From the NCBI GenBank assembly GCA_965279475.1, contig CBDIIA010000003.1:4526001-4590000 (forward strand): 64,000 nucleotides of DNA, read 5' to 3'. The notes under the pieces were generated by a model. The model searched no databases, was not told the DNA's origin, and saw only the letters and a list, made by a program, of their open reading frames with translations. The position numbers and the translations under genes were made by a program. This DNA comes from Pseudorhodoferax sp965279475. GTDB taxonomy: Bacteria > Pseudomonadota > Gammaproteobacteria > Burkholderiales > Burkholderiaceae_C. Positions 26,183-37,412 of this stretch are shown here, piece after piece. Numbering within the stretch: the first letter of the stretch is position 1; each line of letters begins with the position of its first letter.

Positions 26183-27166
26183 ATGCAAGCCATGGTGCTG
26201 AACGCGCCGCACGCACCGCTGGTGTGGACCGATCTGCCGACCCGGGAACCCGGGGCGGGCCAGATCCGCGTCAAGATCGCGGCTTGTGGGGTGTGCCGCA
26301 CCGACCTGCATGTGGTGGATGGCGAGCTGCCGCGCCCGCAGGTTCCCATCATCCCGGGCCACGAGATCGTCGGCCGCATCGATGCCGTGGGGTCGGGCGT
26401 GATCGACCTGCAGCTCGGCCAGCGCGTCGGCATCCCGTGGCTGGGCCACACCTGCGGGATCTGCCCCTACTGCAAGATGCAGCGCGAGAACCTGTGCGAC
26501 CACCCGCTGTTTACCGGATTCACACGCGACGGCGGCTTCGCCACGGCGACCGTGGCCGATGCGCGCTTCGCCTTCCCGCTGGGCGAGGAAAGCAGCGACG
26601 CGTCGCTCGCACCCCTGCTCTGCGCGGGCCTGATCGGCTGGCGCTCGCTCACCATCGCAGGCGACGGCAAGAACCTCGGCCTGTACGGCTTCGGCGCAGC
26701 CGCCCACATCCTGGCCCAAGTGGCGCGCTGGCAGGGCCGCTCGGTGTTCGCGTTCACCCGTCCGGGCGACCACAAGACCCAGCAATTCGCGCGCGGCCTG
26801 GGTGCCAGCTGGGCCGGCGGCTCCGACGAGGCGCCGCCGCAGCCGCTGGATGCCGCCATCATCTTCGCGACGGTCGGCGACCTCGTGCCGCTGGCCCTGA
26901 AGGCCGTGCGCAAGGGGGGCCGGGTCGTGTGCGCCGGCATCCACATGAGCGACATCCCGAGCTTCCCCTACAGCATCCTGTGGGAAGAGCGGGAACTGCT
27001 GTCGGTGGCCAACCTCACCCGGCAAGACGGACTCGACTTCCTGAGCCAGGTGCCGAAGATGGGCATCGTGACCACAACCACACGCTACCCGCTCCAGCAG
27101 GCCAATCGGGCTCTGGCCGACCTGCGCGCCGGCCGCTTCGAAGGGGCGGCGGTGCTGATCCCCTGA
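26183..27166 (+). CDS. Zinc-dependent alcohol dehydrogenase (MDR family)
   Basis: 327-residue NAD(P)-dependent medium-chain dehydrogenase. Catalytic zinc ligands are in ACGVCRTDLH and PGHEIVG; the structural zinc site is CGICPYCKMQRENLC. The nucleotide loop is GFGAAAH. The sequence resembles the AdhP/propanol-preferring group with broad primary-alcohol activity. The ATG at 26183 is the first that gives the MDR N-terminus (MQAMVLNAPHAPLVW). It has no island box that I can see. A PRC-barrel fragment starts only a few bases after its stop. Confidence 0.92.
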   Translation: MQAMVLNAPHAPLVWTDLPTREPGAGQIRVKIAACGVCRTDLHVVDGELPRPQVPIIPGHEIVGRIDAVGSGVIDLQLGQRVGIPWLGHTCGICPYCKMQRENLCDHPLFTGFTRDGGFATATVADARFAFPLGEESSDASLAPLLCAGLIGWRSLTIAGDGKNLGLYGFGAAAHILAQVARWQGRSVFAFTRPGDHKTQQFARGLGASWAGGSDEAPPQPLDAAIIFATVGDLVPLALKAVRKGGRVVCAGIHMSDIPSFPYSILWEERELLSVANLTRQDGLDFLSQVPKMGIVTTTTRYPLQQANRALADLRAGRFEGAAVLIP

Positions 27167-27170
27167 AGTG

Positions 27171-27354
27171 GGGGCCGATTCCGGTCACGCCGATTCAGGA
27201 CCACTCGGGCAAGCTGATGATGGCAGGTGCGACCAAGGACACGCTCAAGGGTATGCCCGCCTTCGCGTATGCCACCGACACAAGCCGGATCACCATGCCG
27301 GACGAGGAAGAGCCGCAGGGGCGGGTCCATCAGCCCTCCATCGAGGCGTTGTAG
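27171..27354 (+). pseudogene. PRC-barrel gene, 3' fragment
   Basis: Right after the alcohol dehydrogenase stop, the plus strand reads IPVTPIQDHSGKLMMAGATK and DTLKGMPAFAYATDT. This matches IPIAKTQEQNGKLVMTGATK and DSVKAMPQFTYAKDT in the exported PRC protein at 8.2-8.9 kb. The signal peptide and barrel start are missing, so it is a remnant of a paralogue. Confidence 0.65.
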
Positions 27355-27364
27355 GTTCCCAGCA

Positions 27365-27392
27365 GCGCGCCAGCGCGTGCGCGTTGGCGCGC
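27365..27392. repeat. Perfect 8-base inverted repeat (hairpin)
   Basis: GCGCGCCA at 27365-27372 pairs with TGGCGCGC at 27385-27392 around a 12-base loop. There is no T-run after it, so it is not a standard intrinsic terminator, although it lies just past the end of the PRC fragment. Confidence 0.4.
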
Positions 27393-27469
27393 AGGCATGC
27401 GGCGCTGGGCGCAGCGGCGGCGGCGAAGCGCCGGTCACAGGTGACGGTGCACTCGTCCATGCAGTGGCT

Positions 27470-27611
27470 TGGTGTGTGTCATCGCCAGCGGCTCGCGCAG
27501 CAGCGGGTTGTCGTAGAGGTAGAGCTGGCCGACCGCCAGGTAGTTGGCGGCGCGCCAGTAGGCGTCGATGCTGTGGAGAAGGTCGGGGGCGAGGGTGTCG
27601 GAGGGGGGCAT
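27470..27611 (-). pseudogene. Phosphoketolase N-terminal fragment
   Basis: From the ATG at 27611 the minus strand reads MPPSDTLAPDLLHSIDAYWR and AANYLAVGQLYLYDNPLLRE, then MTHTKPL, which is the well conserved beginning of xylulose-5-phosphate/fructose-6-phosphate phosphoketolase. Similarity ends after about 47 residues, and the frame stops at 27435. The enzyme is about 800 residues, so over 90 percent is gone. Confidence 0.75.
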
Positions 27612-28008
27612 GGCAGGGTCCGGCTTTCGAGCGCTCGCAATGTCGCAAGGCAACCTTTGTATCGGGGTACACAGGGATTGCCGAGCGTGGCAAGAGTGGC
27701 CATCTGCCCGGCTCAACGATCCGCCGCTGCGAGAGACCTCGCATTGCGCGCAGGCAGGTGCAGCACGGCTCGCCGCGCGGTGACGGTCAGGACCGGCGCG
27801 CCAGCCATCGCAGCATGCCGGGAACGCGCGATGGGGGTGTCAACATCGGAGACGATGGCGTCGTGTGGCTCCGGGTGCGGACTGGGCGCGCAGAGCAGGC
27901 GTGAGATCTGTGTCATGAGAAGTTTGTTCAAGTAGGTAGTACCAGCCACCGGGCCGGCAGCGCCATGGCGGAATCCGGGATCAGCCATGACCCCGGCAAC
28001 CACCAGGG
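27612..28008. other. Degenerate region, no intact gene
   Basis: About 400 bases between the phosphoketolase fragment and the third BON gene. A 99-codon minus-strand frame (27713-28012) includes NKLLMTQISRLLCAP but has no relative I recognise. The region is probably more decayed island DNA. Confidence 0.35.
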
Positions 28009-28662
28009 TCAATAGGCCATCTCGATGTTGTCAACCACGCTGTAGACGCCTGGTGTTCCCCATGCCGAGCTGGTGGCCACCTCACGCTCCGACCAGCTGT
28101 GTACCTTGCCGGTCAGGGTGACCGACGAGCCCTTGACCGTGACCACGATGGCTTCAGCATCGGTATGGGCGCGGCGCTTGAGTGCGGCCTCGATATCGGC
28201 CTTGACCGCGGTCACCGATATCTTGGGCTTGATCGACAACAGGTCATTGACGGAGGTCACGCCCAACAGATAGCGCACGGCGGCCACGGCCGACAGACGT
28301 TGATAGTCCCAGTCGACGTCGCCCGACAAGGTGATCATGCCCTTCTCGACCAAGATCTTCACGCGGTCCTTGGGCAGCAACGTGGTCCATTGCAAGGCGT
28401 TCTCCGCGGCGGTCGCGATCTCGGCGTCGGTCCGCGTGGTAGGCCCCGATAGCCTGACATCCATTTCCACGGCGATGGCCTTCACGCCCGCGACCCGCTG
28501 GGTCGCGCGCTCGGCGTCGATCTTCTCGGCGTAGCTATCCACATGTCCGGCGAGCGTCACGACGCCGTGCTTGACTTCGACTCCGATCCCGGCGGCGCGT
28601 ATGGATGGCTCCCAGTGCAGCTCGGCAAGCACGTCCTGTTGAATCTGTGTATCGGTCTTCAT
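28009..28662 (-). CDS. BON-domain protein (three repeats)
   Basis: 217 residues starting MKTDTQIQQDVLAELHWEPS. Three BON repeats with the turns GVVTLAGHVDSY, GMITLSGDVDW and SSVTLTGKVHSW. The whole sequence aligns closely with the 9083-9736 protein, including the C-terminus (GTPGVYSVVDNIEMAY), so the two are a duplicated pair. I chose the ATG at 28662; in-frame ATGs a few codons upstream are possible. Its promoter region has an island box at 28722. Confidence 0.88.
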   Translation of the reverse strand: MKTDTQIQQDVLAELHWEPSIRAAGIGVEVKHGVVTLAGHVDSYAEKIDAERATQRVAGVKAIAVEMDVRLSGPTTRTDAEIATAAENALQWTTLLPKDRVKILVEKGMITLSGDVDWDYQRLSAVAAVRYLLGVTSVNDLLSIKPKISVTAVKADIEAALKRRAHTDAEAIVVTVKGSSVTLTGKVHSWSEREVATSSAWGTPGVYSVVDNIEMAY

Positions 28663-28694
28663 GGTGCAGTTTTCCATTTGATTGCGGGATCGCA

Positions 28695-28737
28695 AGCGTC
28701 CTCCAGCGGGCCGCCTGGGTCTGTGCGTTCACACACG
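28695..28737 (-). promoter_or_regulatory. Crp-like box with -35/-10, promoter of the third BON gene
   Basis: Box TGTGCGTTCACACACG at 28722-28737; toward the gene it continues ACAGACC. GACGCT on the minus strand (28695-28700) is centred 32 bases away. A second, looser box is at 28788-28803. Confidence 0.55.
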
Positions 28738-28839
28738 CTGTGCGCATGGGCGAGAACCCTCTCTGTAGGCGTCCCCGGGCAAGGGGCTGTGCGCTCGCAC
28801 ACGAAGACACACGCTCGGCTCCCTTCACACCATGCCCCA

Positions 28840-28882
28840 GGTGTGCTGGCGAACAGACGCAGCGCCGCATCGCTGTCAATCT
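28840..28882 (+). promoter_or_regulatory. Crp-like box with -35/-10, promoter of the SYLF lipoprotein gene
   Basis: Box GGTGTGCTGGCGAACA at 28840-28855 followed by GACG gives ACAGAC. CAATCT at 28877-28882 is centred exactly 32 bases away. It lies 97 bases before the ATG. Confidence 0.6.
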
Positions 28883-28952
28883 ACGGGCCGACGTGCGCGC
28901 AACGGCGCCGCACGCAATGCCGATCATCGGCCTCCACTACAAGGACTTTTCC

Positions 28953-29537
28953 ATGCTTTCCAACACCCTTCGCCCCATCGCAACTGCAGTTGCCATTGCC
29001 GCTTCCAGCTTGTCGTTCGTAGCCTGCACCACGACCCACATGGATGACCGTGCCAGCGCCACGTCGCAGCGCGCATCGGTCGATGCGCAGGTCGATGCCA
29101 CGGTGTCGAAGCTCTACCGCACCGTACCTGGCGCGCGTGAAATGGTGGCCAACTCCAGGGGCATGCTGGTCTTTCCGGCGGTCGTGGGTGGCAGCTTTGT
29201 CGTGGGCGCCGAGTACGGCCGCGGCGCGCTGCGCACCAACGGCATCACGCAGAGCTACTACAACATCGCCGGCGGCTCGGTGGGCTGGCAGGCAGGCGCC
29301 CAGTCCAAAGCCATCGTCTACCTGTTCAACACACAGGAGTCGTTCGACAAGTTCCTCGCCAGCAAGGGCTGGACTGTCGGCGTCGACGCCACGGTGGCCG
29401 TCGCGAACGTGGGCGTGAACGGCAGCATCGATACCGCCACCATGCGTCAACCGGTTGTGAGCTTCGTGCTGGCCAACGCTGGCTTGGAAGTCGGCGCCTC
29501 GGTACAAGGCATGAAGATCTCTGAAATGAAGATGTAA
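28953..29537 (+). CDS. SYLF (Ysc84-like) domain lipoprotein
   Basis: 194 residues. The N-terminus is a signal peptide with a lipoprotein-like site (LSFVAC, Cys about 25). The SYLF domain follows (about 50-190): it contains the conserved GMLVFPAVVGGSFVVGAEYG, the SYYNIAGGSVGWQAG segment and VYLFNTQESFDKF. SYLF domains bind lipid or membrane surfaces; the bacterial role is poorly defined. AAGGA before the ATG at 28953 decides the start. It is the last plus-strand island gene with a recognised box; clpB follows after 64 bases. Confidence 0.88.
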   Translation: MLSNTLRPIATAVAIAASSLSFVACTTTHMDDRASATSQRASVDAQVDATVSKLYRTVPGAREMVANSRGMLVFPAVVGGSFVVGAEYGRGALRTNGITQSYYNIAGGSVGWQAGAQSKAIVYLFNTQESFDKFLASKGWTVGVDATVAVANVGVNGSIDTATMRQPVVSFVLANAGLEVGASVQGMKISEMKM

Positions 29538-29601
29538 GCAATACCCGCGGCCGGCGGCACGCCGTCCGCGACGTCTGATGTTCAAGCACAGGAGCCCAAG
29601 C

Positions 29602-32223
<2,622 letters not shown>

Positions 32224-32274
32224 CGGCGGCCATTCCATCAGCATGGAGACGACCGCCAGCGGTCTGGGCCGGGG

Positions 32275-32454
32275 TCAGGCCGTCGTGTTGACGTGGTTGC
32301 CCATCGTGGGCGTCGGATTGGCAATACGAGGCTGAGGAACCACGACTTTCGGCGCAGGTGCCGTGGAACCATCGTGATCTCCGTCGGAATCGACGGTACG
32401 AGAAACCGGCACTGGGGCCGCGACGGGCGGCTGGATGCCGGGAATGCTGGACAT
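32275..32454 (-). CDS. Small uncharacterised protein (59 aa), Pro/Val-rich
   Basis: A short gene with AAGGAG 8 bases before an ATG at 32454. The product begins MSSIPGIQPPVAAPVPVSRT, continues through an acidic DSDGDHDGS patch and ends GNHVNTTA. It has no signal peptide, membrane segment or domain I know. The SRTVDSDGDHDG pattern reminds me of short uncharacterised Burkholderiales proteins that carry a D-x-D-G-D patch, possibly metal binding. It is convergent with clpB (about 50 bases apart). Confidence 0.6.
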   Translation of the reverse strand: MSSIPGIQPPVAAPVPVSRTVDSDGDHDGSTAPAPKVVVPQPRIANPTPTMGNHVNTTA

Positions 32455-32652
32455 TGGATAACTCCTTGAGGTGATGGTTTTTATTTCGACCCCGATCTGG
32501 CCTGCTGAAGCTACTTTACCGAGTCAACTCAACGCCAATCTCGAACTGCTGCCGACCGACCCGCAAGAGGCGCCAAGGACCAGCACCATGCTAGACAATG
32601 GACAACAGGCCGGGCGGGCCTGAACCGAAGCCGCGCCGCGCCACCTCGCCAC

Positions 32653-33621
32653 ATGCCAGCCGACAATTTCTCCGACGATCCCGAAGACCTGGAACACAGC
32701 CCCGCGCAGCGCGCCGCCGCTGGCAGCCGCAGCACCTGGGTCAGCGTGGGCGTGAACGTTTGTCTGGCGAGCGTCCAGGTCGTGGTCGGCGTCCTGTCGA
32801 AGTCCCAGGGCCTGGTGGCCGATGGCATCCATTCGCTGTCCGATCTGGTGGCGGACTTCGTCGTGCTGTTCGCCGGCCACCATGCGCGCAAGGATGCCGA
32901 CGAGGACCACCCCTACGGCCACCAGCGCTTCGAGACCGCGGCCTCGCTGGTGCTCGGCGTGCTGCTGCTGGCCGTCGGCGTCGGCATGCTGTGGTCGGCC
33001 GTGCGCAAGCTGGAGGAGCCCGACACGGTCCAGCAGGTCCACGTGAGTGCGCTGTGGGTGGCCGTGGCGGCGCTGCTGGCCAAGGAGATGCTGTTTCGCT
33101 ACATGCTCGCGGTGGCCAAGCGCGTGAAGTCGAGCATGCTGGTCGCCAATGCCTGGCACGCACGCTCCGATGCGGCCTCCTCCCTGGTGGTGGGCCTGGG
33201 CATCATCGGCAACCTGGCGGGCTACCCCATCCTCGACCCGATCGCCGCGCTCATCGTCGGCTTCATGGTGGCCCGCATGGGCTGGAGCTTCGGCTGGGAC
33301 GCGCTGCACGACCTGATGGACCGTGCCGTCGACGAGCAGGAGGTCCAGGCGATCCGCCAGACCCTGACCGACACGCCCGGTGTGCGCAATGTGCACGACG
33401 TGCGCACGCGCAAGATGGGCGACATGATCGTGGTCGACGCGCACCTCGAGGTAGACGCCGGCATCAGCGTCGAGGCCGGCCACGACATCGCCGTCGTGGC
33501 GCGCCAGCGCGTGCTGCAGCGCCACCGTGTGCTGAACCTGATGACGCATGTGGACCCCTGGCGCCGGCCCGATCTCGACCATGCCGCATCCGAGCCGACG
33601 GTGGTGGAGGCGCGCAAGTGA
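32653..33621 (+). CDS. Cation diffusion facilitator (CDF) metal exporter
   Basis: 322 residues, six predicted transmembrane helices and a C-terminal cytoplasmic ferredoxin-like domain (about 215-300). The metal-site HxxxD motifs are in ADGIHSLSDLVADF and WHARSDAASS. Members export Zn2+, Mn2+, Fe2+ or related ions by proton antiport. The substrate is not determined by these motifs alone; the His-Asp pattern in the second half is shared by several CDF groups. It is convergent with the apbE gene (stop-to-stop distance 14 bases). Confidence 0.9.
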   Translation: MPADNFSDDPEDLEHSPAQRAAAGSRSTWVSVGVNVCLASVQVVVGVLSKSQGLVADGIHSLSDLVADFVVLFAGHHARKDADEDHPYGHQRFETAASLVLGVLLLAVGVGMLWSAVRKLEEPDTVQQVHVSALWVAVAALLAKEMLFRYMLAVAKRVKSSMLVANAWHARSDAASSLVVGLGIIGNLAGYPILDPIAALIVGFMVARMGWSFGWDALHDLMDRAVDEQEVQAIRQTLTDTPGVRNVHDVRTRKMGDMIVVDAHLEVDAGISVEAGHDIAVVARQRVLQRHRVLNLMTHVDPWRRPDLDHAASEPTVVEARK

Positions 33622-33635
33622 TGGCCTGACCGGCC

Positions 33636-34667
33636 TCAAGCGCACCGCTTCATGCGGTTCAGGCTGACACCTGCGCGCACCGAGGGCCATGGCTGCGACG
33701 GCGACCCACTGAACCGGCCCAGCCCCAACTCCACAAGGCCCTCAGCACCACGCAGGAGAAACAGCGCGTCCAGTCCATAGCGCTGCGCCAGGGCCGAGCC
33801 CTCGCCTGGCCCGGCCACCAGCAGGGCCGTGGCCCAGGCGTCGGCGTGCATGCAACTGCTGGCCAGCACTGTCACCGATGCCACGCTGTTGTGCACGGGC
33901 GCGGCGCGGCGCGCGTCCATGGTGTGGGCGACGCGCGCATGGCCCAACTGCAGACAGCGCCGGTAGTCCCCCGATGTGGCCACGGCCACGTCATGCAGTT
34001 CGATGACCCCGTGCGCGGCGCGGCGCCCCGCCGCCGGGTGCTCCAGCGCCACGGCCCAGGGCGCACCACTGGCCTGGCTGCCCACCGCGCGGAGTTCACC
34101 ATCGAGCGCCACCAGCGCGTGCGCCACCCCGTGCTGCTGGAGCACGACGGCCATGCGGTCCACCGCGTAGCCCTTGGCAATGCCGCACAGGTCCAGCTGA
34201 AGCGAGGCGCCTTTGCGGGCGCGGCCCGCGGCCGGGTCGAGGCACACAGCCTTGTGGGTCGGGAGCGACGCAGCACCGCGCGCAGCGCGGATAGCCGCGG
34301 CGTCGGGCGCATCGCGCGCCGCACCAAAGCCCCAGGCATCGACCAGCGCTCCTACGCCCGGGTCGAACGCCCCCGCGCTCAGGTGGTGGACGTCCAGCGC
34401 GCAGGCCAGCACCTCGAGCAGTTCGGCGGGCAGGTCGACCCAGGTGTCCACGGGCGCGCGGTTCAGCCGCACGAGGTCGCTGTCGGGTTTCCACGGAGAC
34501 ATCTGCCGGTCCACCATCTGCACCACGCCAGCCAGGTCTTGTTGCAGGGCCATCAGGTCGACACTGGCACCGACATCCAAGCTGGCGGACCAGCGCGTGC
34601 CCATGGTCGGGCCGTGCAGGGTGGTCCGCTGGCAGGTCGCTGCGGGTTCAGAAGATGTCTTCGGCAT
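33636..34667 (-). CDS. apbE: FAD:protein FMN transferase ApbE
   Basis: 343 residues. ApbE covalently attaches FMN from FAD to Thr or Ser in extracytosolic flavoproteins. The family segments GTRWSASLD, GAFDPGVGALVDAWGFG, DLCGIAKGYAVDRM and TSGDYRR are present. The ATG at 34667 gives the normal length; it overlaps the preceding gene by 20 bases. No clear signal peptide is seen with this start. The partner is probably the DUF2271 protein two genes upstream, which carries a flavinylation-type motif. Confidence 0.9.
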   Translation of the reverse strand: MPKTSSEPAATCQRTTLHGPTMGTRWSASLDVGASVDLMALQQDLAGVVQMVDRQMSPWKPDSDLVRLNRAPVDTWVDLPAELLEVLACALDVHHLSAGAFDPGVGALVDAWGFGAARDAPDAAAIRAARGAASLPTHKAVCLDPAAGRARKGASLQLDLCGIAKGYAVDRMAVVLQQHGVAHALVALDGELRAVGSQASGAPWAVALEHPAAGRRAAHGVIELHDVAVATSGDYRRCLQLGHARVAHTMDARRAAPVHNSVASVTVLASSCMHADAWATALLVAGPGEGSALAQRYGLDALFLLRGAEGLVELGLGRFSGSPSQPWPSVRAGVSLNRMKRCA

Positions 34668-36894
34668 AGCGCTCTTTTGCCTTGAGCTGCTGCACGCTGG
34701 TTCGCAGCGGCGCGAGCACGACGTCCAGTGCCGACGCCACGCCCTGCGCCATCGCACGGCCGCCGCACACGCGCACGAGGGCACCCTGGTCCAACAGGCC
34801 ACGCAGGTGTTCCGCATCACGGCGCAGCGCATCCTGCACGTAGCCGCCGCCGTCTGGCACTTGCGAGAACGCCGTCTGTACTCGGGTCACGCGCTCTTCA
34901 CTGAGCCAGTGCTGGATCTCGGTGCCGAAGTAGAAATCGCGTGCCGGGTCACGGCCGCCAAAGTACAGGACCATGGGCACATGCCTGTCGTTGCGGCGGA
35001 TGAAGCCGGCCAACGGTGCCACGCCCGTGCCCGCCCCGATCAGGACCACCGGTCGCCGCGTGTGGGGCAGCGCAAAACCGGGGTTGGCGCGGATGAAGGC
35101 CGCGATGTGCTCCCCCGGCTGCAAACGCAGCAACTGCGTGGAGCACAGCCCGTCGGGCATCCGGCGGACGCAGATTTCGACAAAGCCGTCTTCGCGGCCA
35201 GAGGCCAGAGAGTAGTAGCGGGGCACGGCCGACCCCGGCGGCACGATGCCCACGAGGTCACCCGCCGCAAAGCGCGCCAGGCCAAGCCCGCGCAGGCGGG
35301 CGCCCAAGCCTTGGGCAGGCCATGAAAACCGCAGGATCGCAGCGGCTCGCAAGGCGGAACCGGGAGGACCGGGGAAGTCCTGGCGCGAGACGAGCGTGAG
35401 CACGGTGCTGGCCGGCACGCGTGGCACATGGTTCAGCACCAGAGGCTCGGCCAGCACCTGCGCCAGCGTTTCGCCCCAACGCGCGAACTGCTGGCTCGAC
35501 TGCTGGTGGATGCGTTCGAGCGGCAGCAGCGCGGGCCAGCCAGCCGCACGCAACGCCTGGTCCAGCGCCTCGGCGAAGCCGCAGAAGGCCGGAAACTGCC
35601 GGTCGCCAAAGCCCAGCACCGTCACGGGCACGGCCGTGAGGGCAGCCCCGGGGCTGAGCGTGGCGATGTGCGCCAGCGCGTGGCTGGCGCGGGCCGGTGC
35701 CTGGCCTTCGCCATAGGTGGCAGCCAGCAAGAACACCTGCCGCGTGGCAGGCGTGGTCTGAAAATTCTCCAGGGCACCGGTGTGCACGCGGTGGCCGGTC
35801 TTGATCAGTGCGTCTTGCAGCGTCTGTGCAAAGCCCCAGGTACTGCCGCCCTCGCTGGCGACGAAGATCAGCATGTCGGCCTGCGCCAAGGGGCTGTTGC
35901 CGGTGATGTGCGGCGCCAGGCGGCGCGCCTGCCACCACATGACGACGCCAGACAACCAGAACAGCAGCACGCAGGCACCCACCCCACCCAGCGCCACCGC
36001 CCAGGCCCATGCGCTTTCGCCGGTGTGCAACACCCGGGCCCAGCCGTAGATGCGCTGTGCCGGGGTGCTGGGCTGCCAGGCCAGCCGCTGCCCCGAGTAG
36101 CGGTCGATCCACGCCTTGCCCTCGTCGGTGACCACTTTCCAGGTGTCCTGGGGATCGGCTGGCGCCGGAAAGTTAAGCCTGCGCAGCGCCTGCACGGGCA
36201 GGCTTTGCAGCAGGGTCGGTGGCGCGACGGGCGAGGCGCTGAGGCCGGGGAGTGCGGACGCGACAGGCACCACAGAGAGCGCCTCAGGCTCGGCCCTTGC
36301 ATCCAGCGCTACCAGTCCCAGCGTCGAGGCGCTCATGGTCAACGCCGTGAGGAACGTGAGGCACAGCACGGCCAGCACCACCCGACCCACGAGCACGTGG
36401 ATGCGCTGCGCCAGCGAACCACGCACACGCGCCGCCAGCCGCCGCCAGCCCCCCATGCGGCGCAGCAGCAGCACCCCGCCCGAGACGCTGAGCAGGCCCA
36501 TGGCCAGTGCAGTGCCCGCTGCAACCCAGCGCCCAGCGTCGCCCAGCAGCAGCGATCGATGCAGGTTCTTCACCCAGCGCGGCAGCGCAGAGCTCTGCCA
36601 GGGACCCAGCACCCGGCCATCGGCCGGGTCCACATAGGAGGCCTGTGCCGTGTCTCCCGCAAAGCTGAACGCCACGATGCCGCCCGAAGGCAGGCGACGG
36701 ATCTCCTCCACGACCGGCACGCTGCGCGTCACGCGCGCCACCAGTGTGGCCACGCTCAGACCATCTGGCGCCGCGGGGGCCTGCCAGGCCTGCTGCACCG
36801 GGTCGAAGGCCAGCAGCGCACCGCTGAGGCCAAGCACCAGGGCCAGCGTCCCTGCGCTCAGGCCCAGCCAGCGGTGTATCGCCTTCCAGGCCAT
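34648..36894 (-). CDS. PepSY-transmembrane/flavodoxin/NADPH-flavoreductase fusion
   Basis: 748 residues. The N-terminal half (about 1-335) is a PepSY-type membrane region with four likely helices (for example LGLSAGTLALVLGLSGALLA and GGVGACVLLFWLSGVVMWW). It is followed by a flavodoxin domain (about 345-480, LIFVASEGGSTWGFAQTLQD), then an FAD domain (PRYYSLASG) and an NADPH domain (VLIGAGTGVAPLAGFIRRN). This layout moves electrons from cytosolic NADPH across the inner membrane. Likely acceptors are the flavinylated DUF2271 protein or a chelated ferric ion (inference). It sits between apbE and the DUF2271 gene in one minus-strand operon. Confidence 0.88.
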   Translation of the reverse strand: MAWKAIHRWLGLSAGTLALVLGLSGALLAFDPVQQAWQAPAAPDGLSVATLVARVTRSVPVVEEIRRLPSGGIVAFSFAGDTAQASYVDPADGRVLGPWQSSALPRWVKNLHRSLLLGDAGRWVAAGTALAMGLLSVSGGVLLLRRMGGWRRLAARVRGSLAQRIHVLVGRVVLAVLCLTFLTALTMSASTLGLVALDARAEPEALSVVPVASALPGLSASPVAPPTLLQSLPVQALRRLNFPAPADPQDTWKVVTDEGKAWIDRYSGQRLAWQPSTPAQRIYGWARVLHTGESAWAWAVALGGVGACVLLFWLSGVVMWWQARRLAPHITGNSPLAQADMLIFVASEGGSTWGFAQTLQDALIKTGHRVHTGALENFQTTPATRQVFLLAATYGEGQAPARASHALAHIATLSPGAALTAVPVTVLGFGDRQFPAFCGFAEALDQALRAAGWPALLPLERIHQQSSQQFARWGETLAQVLAEPLVLNHVPRVPASTVLTLVSRQDFPGPPGSALRAAAILRFSWPAQGLGARLRGLGLARFAAGDLVGIVPPGSAVPRYYSLASGREDGFVEICVRRMPDGLCSTQLLRLQPGEHIAAFIRANPGFALPHTRRPVVLIGAGTGVAPLAGFIRRNDRHVPMVLYFGGRDPARDFYFGTEIQHWLSEERVTRVQTAFSQVPDGGGYVQDALRRDAEHLRGLLDQGALVRVCGGRAMAQGVASALDVVLAPLRTSVQQLKAKERYAEDIF

Positions 36895-36905
36895 GCGCGC
36901 GACCG

Positions 36906-37391
36906 TTACGGGAGCTGCAAGGTCAGCGACTGGATGTACTGCTTGCCGGGCTGGGGCTTGCCGGCGCTGGCCTTGGACAGCGGCACGCGGATCTCCGACG
37001 GGCTGTCGCGCATGTCTTCCACGGCGGCATCGATGCGGATCTCGTAACCTGCATCGATCAGCGCATCGGCCAGCTCGGCCGTGACCTTGAGTGCGCGCCC
37101 CGCACCCACGCTGGCGCCGGTCACGCCATCGAGGCGCCTGGCATCACCGCTGGAGAGCCGGTTCCAGTCGGACAGGTGCGCGTGGTACTTGGCTTTGCCC
37201 CCAGCCACCCAGAGGGTGCGCACATAGGCGCCTTTGGCGTCGGTCAGGTAGGCGGCCAGATAGGCGCCGTTCCCGCCGTAGTCCTTGAGCTGGGCCGTCA
37301 AGGTCAGCTGGCGGCTGTGCGCCAGAGTGGGCAGCGTGGACAGGGCCAGTGCGCTGGCGGCAGCAAGGGTGGTCAACAAGGGTTTGGACAT
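36906..37391 (-). CDS. Exported DUF2271 protein with ApbE-type flavinylation motif
   Basis: 161 residues with a signal peptide (about 1-24, ending TLAHS) and a DUF2271 domain. The sequence DGVTGAS at Asp88-Ser94 matches the D-x-x-[ST]-G-A-[TS] pattern at which ApbE links FMN, so Ser94 is the predicted site. No other obvious cofactor site is present. Neighbouring apbE, the PepSY flavoreductase and another PepSY protein fit gene clusters described for extracytosolic flavin electron transfer. The redox role is inferred, not shown. Confidence 0.85.
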   Translation of the reverse strand: MSKPLLTTLAAASALALSTLPTLAHSRQLTLTAQLKDYGGNGAYLAAYLTDAKGAYVRTLWVAGGKAKYHAHLSDWNRLSSGDARRLDGVTGASVGAGRALKVTAELADALIDAGYEIRIDAAVEDMRDSPSEIRVPLSKASAGKPQPGKQYIQSLTLQLP

Positions 37392-37412
37392 GCGGAATTT
37401 CCAGGTTGGGGG

